From Setaria digitata (taxonomy: Eukaryota; Nematoda; Chromadorea; Rhabditida; Setariidae), in NCBI GenBank assembly GCA_003640385.1, contig RCAB01000689.1, positions 1 to 26,402 on the forward strand: a stretch of DNA of 26,402 nt, read 5' to 3'. Numbering within the stretch: position 1 is the stretch's first letter; each line of letters opens with the position of its first letter. The notes below the pieces were generated by a model. It did no database searches. It was not told the origin of the DNA and saw only the letters and a program-made list of their open reading frames with translations. This document shows positions 21,795 through 26,402 of this stretch, one piece after another. A program made the translations under genes and the position numbers.

Positions 21795-21804
21795 CTTTTA
21801 TATA
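21795..21804 (-). promoter_or_regulatory. TATA box of the upstream tryptophan-rich gene
   Basis: TATATAAAAG on the minus strand, ending 43 bases before the ATG at 21751. The spacing matches that of the downstream gene within two bases, which suggests a shared promoter design. Confidence 0.6.
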
Positions 21805-24287
21805 TGCAAAATGAAGAAGTCGGTCACCGGAACTGGTTAGCTATTTATTTCCTCCATGATGCTCCTTTTTTTTCTTTCTTTTTTTTGCAAAGATGATTTT
21901 CTACTTCTGTTCGGATTTTAAATCCCGTTTCTTTGTTCACTTCCTTACAGTTACACACCTGTCCTGATGAATTTATTCTAAAAATAAAATTAGCTCTTGC
22001 AACATTGGGAATGATACTTTTGCATAAGCGAGAAAAAAAATTTAATTTCTATATTTTTTATTCAGTGTTGTTTATTGTAATCTAAAAAAATAAAATTACG
22101 CTAATTAATTTTTGTTTCTTTCTGTTCTTGAATTGGAGCTTGTGTCAAATTATTTTGCGTCATTATGATAATTAAAAAATAAAAAATAAAATTTCTGTTG
22201 AGCTTGTTGATAATCCAACGTTAATTACAAATTAAAAGTTGACAAAAATCTTATGATAAATGTTTTCAAGAATATTTTATTTATTTAACAACTTTAAGAT
22301 GCTAGAATATAAGATTAGACGGCAACAAAATTATAATTAAGACTAGTCTAGGCTTTCACTGAATATGTTTCACCAGTAATTAATGTTTTACAATGTGCCA
22401 TAAATAAGTGCAGGGATACGAATTGAAATCTTGCATCTGATCGACATTTCGAAGCCAAGACTAAAACTAATACAGATTTACTTTGCCACAATATTATTTC
22501 TGCAAGTTGATGTCACAAAAAGTACCCTTACTTCTTGTTTAAATGACATGCGTAAAAATTTTTGTAACAAATGAGATTGTTTGATTGAAAAATCAAGAAA
22601 TTCTTGAATAATCTTTCAAATAAAATGAAAGTGGTAAAGAAAAAAAAAAATGGTTGGTTGGTCGTTCCGAGCAATAACTTCTGTATTGCAAACACGTCAG
22701 AAAATAAATATTATGCATGAGGTGGCATCATTTCATAAGTTATTATACACAATTAAAGTCGAATTTTCAACCTAATAAATGACTTTTTCACCAAGTAATT
22801 TTTTTTTTTTTTTTTTTTTTTTTGTGGTATCAAATGATGCTCAAGTTACTTATTAAAATCTTCTCTCAGTAAAGTTCGTTAAATGAGACAGTGAATGGTG
22901 ATGAAAAGGCAGGATGAGCAGAGTAGCAGGTAAAGGTGTGCAAGTCAACGATTGAATCTAGATGCTAGGCATTTGCGACTTAGATTGAATTAGCGAATGA
23001 TGAAGTGATAAGTGAAACCAAGGCAACGAACAAGTTAGGTAAATTGAGTTTTGAACAGCTAGTTCTTATTCATAATATCATTCTGGCGATTAAATTTCAC
23101 TTTCTAACTTCATAAACATATGTACATTTATTAAGCAATTGCTTTTATTTTTACTCCGTATTTTTGTGACTGATAACAATGTTTTGCTTATCTCATCCAT
23201 ACTTTCAAAGTGAAATATTGCGTAGATAAAATTTTTTATCAGCATCTTAGCTTCATTATTCAATATAAATTCGAATTTCAAGCGAAAGAACAAAATTCAA
23301 TTTGCTTTATAACTACAGAACTATCAGTTTTCGTTCACTTTACTCATTCATTTATTTCATCAGCTTGTGTTAGAGGTTAACATCAATTATTGATAGTTTT
23401 TATTAGCAATGTATCTATCTACTCTACAATTTTCACTCGAACTTTTACATCTGAATGAATTTTAATTCTGGAATTGAAGAATAAAATATTTTGGATAAAG
23501 AGGGATACAGAAAAATAGACTTCTTTCTTTTCAGATAATAAAACAAGTTAAGGCAAAAAAAAACTCAGTCATTCGCTTCAACACTGGAATGGTTTCTAGG
23601 TCAGACTGAAAAGAATGAAATGTTAAGTTCCAATATCGAAGATCAGAAATGTATCCTCAACGAATATTGCTCCTCAAAGGATGGAATTCATTCTTCTCAT
23701 ATCCTTTCAAGCAAATATTTTCACCGTCAGCAATTTTTACTATTAGCAACATCGAAAGTTACTTAAGATTACGCAGACGAAACGTCCGAATCAACCAGAG
23801 ATCTTCTGAATCTGCGGTAATTTCAAACTCTCCTTCTTTGTCATTAGTTATAAAAAGATTCTAAATTGGTCTACTTCTATAGATTTAAGTTACCAAAAAT
23901 ATTGATATCAATAACTAATTAAATCAGTACTGACAGAATTTCGCAATTTACTTCACTGATAGTATAATTAATGAAAATCAATCACAGTTTTTTTTGACAT
24001 ACTATTCTGTAAACGCAGAGTTTATAATAGGTGTTTTCGGATAGTAAAATCAAAGGAAGCACCTCTCGAGGACCTTAGAAAATAAAACAATCATGTTCGC
24101 TCAGGTTATCAGCATCGTTGGCTCAGTGGATATCGACGAAGATTTTAAGATTTGCTAACTTGAAAAATATTTCATTCAAATTTAATTAACATTTCTCGTG
24201 GAAGTGATTCACTTTACACCATCAAGGACATATTGAATAGAAGATAGAAGGGATGCTTTCTATTCTGCATCTGGTATTTTCAGCATT
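21805..24287. other. AT-rich spacer without supported genes
   Basis: About 2.5 kb between the tryptophan-rich pair and the small membrane-protein genes. It contains a T25 run at 22799-22823. No frame shows both coding bias and usable splice sites. A tRNA-like A-box string near 24120 lacks a B box. Confidence 0.5.
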
Positions 24288-24295
24288 TTTTGCAG
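24288..24295 (+). promoter_or_regulatory. Possible spliced-leader acceptor before ATG 24296
   Basis: TTTTGCAG directly precedes the ATG of the small multi-pass protein. If it is used, the leader would join at the start codon with no 5' UTR. It could instead be a cis-splice acceptor from an unseen upstream exon. Confidence 0.35.
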
Positions 24296-24906
24296 ATGGG
24301 CCATTTTTGGATTTGTTGTCGTGGCGTGAGCTTATCAACGATATATTTCATAACACTTATCATACAGGCTGTTGTGATCATGCAATCAACCATTTTCCTT
24401 CTTTTCAACTATTTACAAGGTTTGAAAAAAAGCTAAGCTCTATACTTTACATTCTGAAATCATCGGATAATAACCATAGAGAGGTTATCACTGATAAAGG
24501 TTGTAAGAGTTGCAGAAAACTCAGCTCTGAAAAGTTTGGCTTCTTCCTCGCACTATTCGAAGTTCCTAAAAATAAAACTTTCAGGTGTAGAAGTGTATTC
24601 TTCACTGTATGGAGATCTAAAATATGTGCTACAATTCCACTACTTAATACCGCTGATCATTGTACAGGTGTTTTCTTTTTATTCCACTCAAAATATAAAG
24701 ATAAGTATCGATAAATCTGAATCGAAGATAATTTCTAAAAGTTTATCTCACAGATTTCATGGTTCATTAGTGCTGCTGGTACAATATATTCGGTGCAAAG
24801 AATTATACCATACTTGATGTTTCCTCACATTTTCACATCATTATTTTTGCTATTTGCAGCAATATTGCTTATTTCATTAACAGCTTATCATATTACCAGA
24901 AGTTAG
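24296..24906 (+). CDS. Small multi-pass membrane protein (119 aa)
   Basis: Three exons: 24296-24419, 24585-24667 and 24754-24906. They sum to 360 nt (119 aa) with phases 1 and 0 matching, and acceptors AACTTTCAG and TATCTCACAG. The protein is mostly hydrophobic: segments at about 14-38, 59-82 and 94-113, the middle one possibly counting as two, so three or four passes. The N-terminus has a CC pair (WICCRG) before the first segment. The layout recalls small four-pass families such as LAPTM-type proteins, but I cannot assign it. The 3' half of the last exon is duplicated in tandem just downstream. Another small membrane-protein gene starts 274 bp after the stop on the same strand. Confidence 0.65.
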
Positions 24907-25087
24907 TTTATCAGTATTTTGCAGAAATTTTGAAAAAAATTCCAAAAATTTTATAAATATTATATATTACGCAGCCATATTGCTTACTTCATTAACAGCA
25001 TATCATATTACCAAAAATTAGTGCATCAGTATTCTACAGAAACTTCAAAAATAATTCTGAAAATATTGTAATATAAATAAAATATTA
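24856..25087 (+). repeat. Tandem duplication of about 115 bp copying the end of the last exon
   Basis: Copy 1 starts at 24856 and copy 2 at 24971, both with a GCAG(C) acceptor-like start. Copy 1 encodes the end of the multi-pass protein (ILLISLTAYHITRS). Copy 2 encodes ILLTSLTAYHITKN and then a stop, with its own acceptor-like site ATATTACGCAG at 24964-24974. The copies have diverged at many positions outside the coding part, so this is a genuine duplication and not an assembly join. Confidence 0.8.
25076..25081 (+). other. Poly(A) signal AATAAA after the multi-pass gene
   Basis: AATAAA lies after both copies of the terminal segment and about 100 bases before the next ATG, so it would serve either terminal exon. 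A T-rich tract follows at 25108-25120. Confidence 0.45.
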
Positions 25088-25179
25088 TATTATATATTGC
25101 ATTGTGCTTTTTTTTTTTTGATTAATTCCACCTATGATAAAATTAAAAGAGAAAGAAATATATATTTAAGTGAAAAAGA

Positions 25180-25633
25180 ATGAATTTAGGCCAAAGATTT
25201 AACTATTTCTTTGTGCTTCTGCTACTGTTACCGAGCCTTTACTCATTTGGCGCACTGTACGCAATTTACCTGACATTATCATGCCTCCGTTTACTTATTC
25301 ACAAAAGGAAATCAGTCAGCAGTATTTCCCGAAAGGATGTTCACAAGGGTTTGCATTTATTAGGACAATTTAGTGCTTTTTGAAATTGATAATTAAGCAA
25401 GTGAAAAAACCTAGGTAAAATAAGCCAAGCAATAACTTTTTCAAGTAAATACTAAGTTTTTTTTTTTTCGAGGTTATTGCATATATTTACTTGTGCAAAG
25501 CTAAAAGTGTTACATTTCAAGGAGCATTGCAGAAGCTTTGGAGGATGAAACGTCGACGGAAGCCAATACGATCTCGTACAGTAGGCGATCTACTATTGTT
25601 GTAAATGATAATCATTTGCAAATGCTTAGTTGA
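25180..25633 (+). CDS. Small membrane protein with short cytoplasmic tail (about 89 aa)
   Basis: Two exons proposed: 25180-25348 and 25533-25633, 270 nt in all, phase 1 (donor AAGG|GTTTGC, acceptor GCATTGCAG). Residues 8-41 are strongly hydrophobic and could be a signal anchor or a two-helix hairpin. They are followed by HKRK and a polar, Ser/Thr-rich tail. The second exon has coding-like codon use and a clear stop, with AATAAA 10 bases later. An alternative donor at 25322 (AGCA|GTATTT) is also in phase and would give a shorter protein. Without splicing, the first exon alone stops at 25381-25383 (67 aa). No family was recognised. It lies close behind the multi-pass gene. Confidence 0.42.
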
Positions 25634-25642
25634 TAATCATGA

Positions 25643-25648
25643 AATAAA
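25643..25648 (+). other. Poly(A) signal AATAAA of the small membrane-protein gene
   Basis: AATAAA begins 10 bases after the stop codon at 25631-25633, a position that fits the end of a nematode transcript. Confidence 0.45.
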
Positions 25649-26402
25649 GTTTTTCCCAATTCGATAGTGATATTTGTAAGAGATCTATGTTTATTCAAGT
25701 ATGTCACCATTTTCTCGTTTTTCAATTCAGAGGTCAAGAAGAATAATTAGCTACTTAACTTTACAGTACAGTGTTTGTTCCTAGGAGCAAGATTAAAGGC
25801 TTCAAGAAAGCATTACCTGTATTGATAACTTCATAACGATATCAGTTTTAAAGTTTTATGAATTATTAAGAAATTCTGAATCTTGATTTTTGTTCTTGCA
25901 CGATTAAATATTGAAAGTGTTGCAGCTATTTCAAGAAAAGGGAAAATTTACCGTAAATGTCAATCAGTAAAATAATTGTCATTTTAGTGAAAAGAAAGAA
26001 TTCAGTTGAAAAAATTTAATGTATAATGGAAAAAAATTTTTTCGATCACAATTCTTTCGAGAGAGCAGCATGAAAAAATAAACAGTCTGTGTTATATCAT
26101 TATCATTATCGATTACCATTGAGAATTCCAATACAAAAAAATCTGAAAACCATAAATTTTTCATTTCTTTTTTTTTCGGAAGAAGCTCGTGATTTCTAAT
26201 GTATAATAATGTAAAGAATAAAAACAAAGAATAAGGTAAGTAAAGAATTTAAATTTTAATAAGAATTAGTAACACTTTGATGTGGCAATGAATTCGAGCA
26301 GAGAAAAATTCTTAATAAAATAAAACTGAAGGTGTAGCACAAATATATTTTCTGAAATTTTTGGGAAATTTGGAAATTTTTGACTGATCAAGAAAAAAAA
26401 AA
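25649..26402. other. AT-rich right end without supported genes
   Basis: About 0.75 kb with A/T runs and no frame with coding bias or splice context. The 5' end of a neighbouring gene could lie beyond the edge. Confidence 0.5.

Noticed and set aside
24110..24150. tRNA-like string TGGCTCAGTGG
   Set aside because: It matches an A box, but there is no B box or acceptor-stem pairing downstream.
1..26402. TAATCC/GGATTA sites as autoregulatory Otx binding sites
   Set aside because: A handful occur across the window, about what chance gives in AT-rich DNA, with no clear cluster upstream of the homeobox gene.
1..26402. CRISPR array, bacterial operon, or phage-like system
   Set aside because: No spaced repeats, no ribosome-binding-site-led gene runs and no prokaryotic protein families were seen; the sequence is intron-bearing animal DNA.

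Overview
The window looks like nuclear DNA of a nematode, most likely a filarial (spirurid) worm. It is very AT-rich, with many poly-T/poly-A runs. Genes are split by short GT-AG introns with TTTCAG/TTTTAG-type acceptors. Several start codons sit directly behind an acceptor-like site, as expected when a spliced leader is added. The clearest proteins are animal-type. The organism call is an inference; no species marker was seen. All gene models below were assembled by hand from reading frame, splice signals and intron phase.

Layout. 1-926 (minus): first exons of a gene whose N-terminus aligns colinearly with Mediator subunit 24; it runs off the left edge. 927-5809: long divergent spacer with no gene I trust. 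5810-7547 (plus): complete five-exon Otx/Otd-type K50 homeobox gene. 7548-13304: mostly non-coding, with weak minus-strand exon candidates, two of which fit a claudin-like membrane protein. 13305-14137 (minus): complete four-exon MIA40/CHCHD4 gene with a CHC redox site instead of CPC. 14437-15215 (minus): an unrecognised multi-exon reading frame interrupted by two stops. 15978-17637 (plus): five-exon EGF-repeat single-pass membrane protein. 18532-19813 and 20638-21751 (both minus): two neighbouring genes for secreted tryptophan-rich proteins, each with a signal-peptide exon, a phase-1 intron and a TATA box about 45 bp before the ATG. 24296-24906 (plus): small multi-pass membrane protein whose last exon is partly duplicated in tandem, followed closely by a second small membrane-protein gene (25180-25633).

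The two single N positions (7286, 14973) are each flanked by an exact direct repeat (54 and 68 bp). These look like unmerged contig overlaps, not biology, and they disturb the homeobox gene and the unrecognised minus-strand gene.

The genes do not form one pathway. The most interesting items are the paired tryptophan-rich secreted proteins with WxxW motifs and matched promoters, the altered MIA40 active site, and the duplicated terminal exon.
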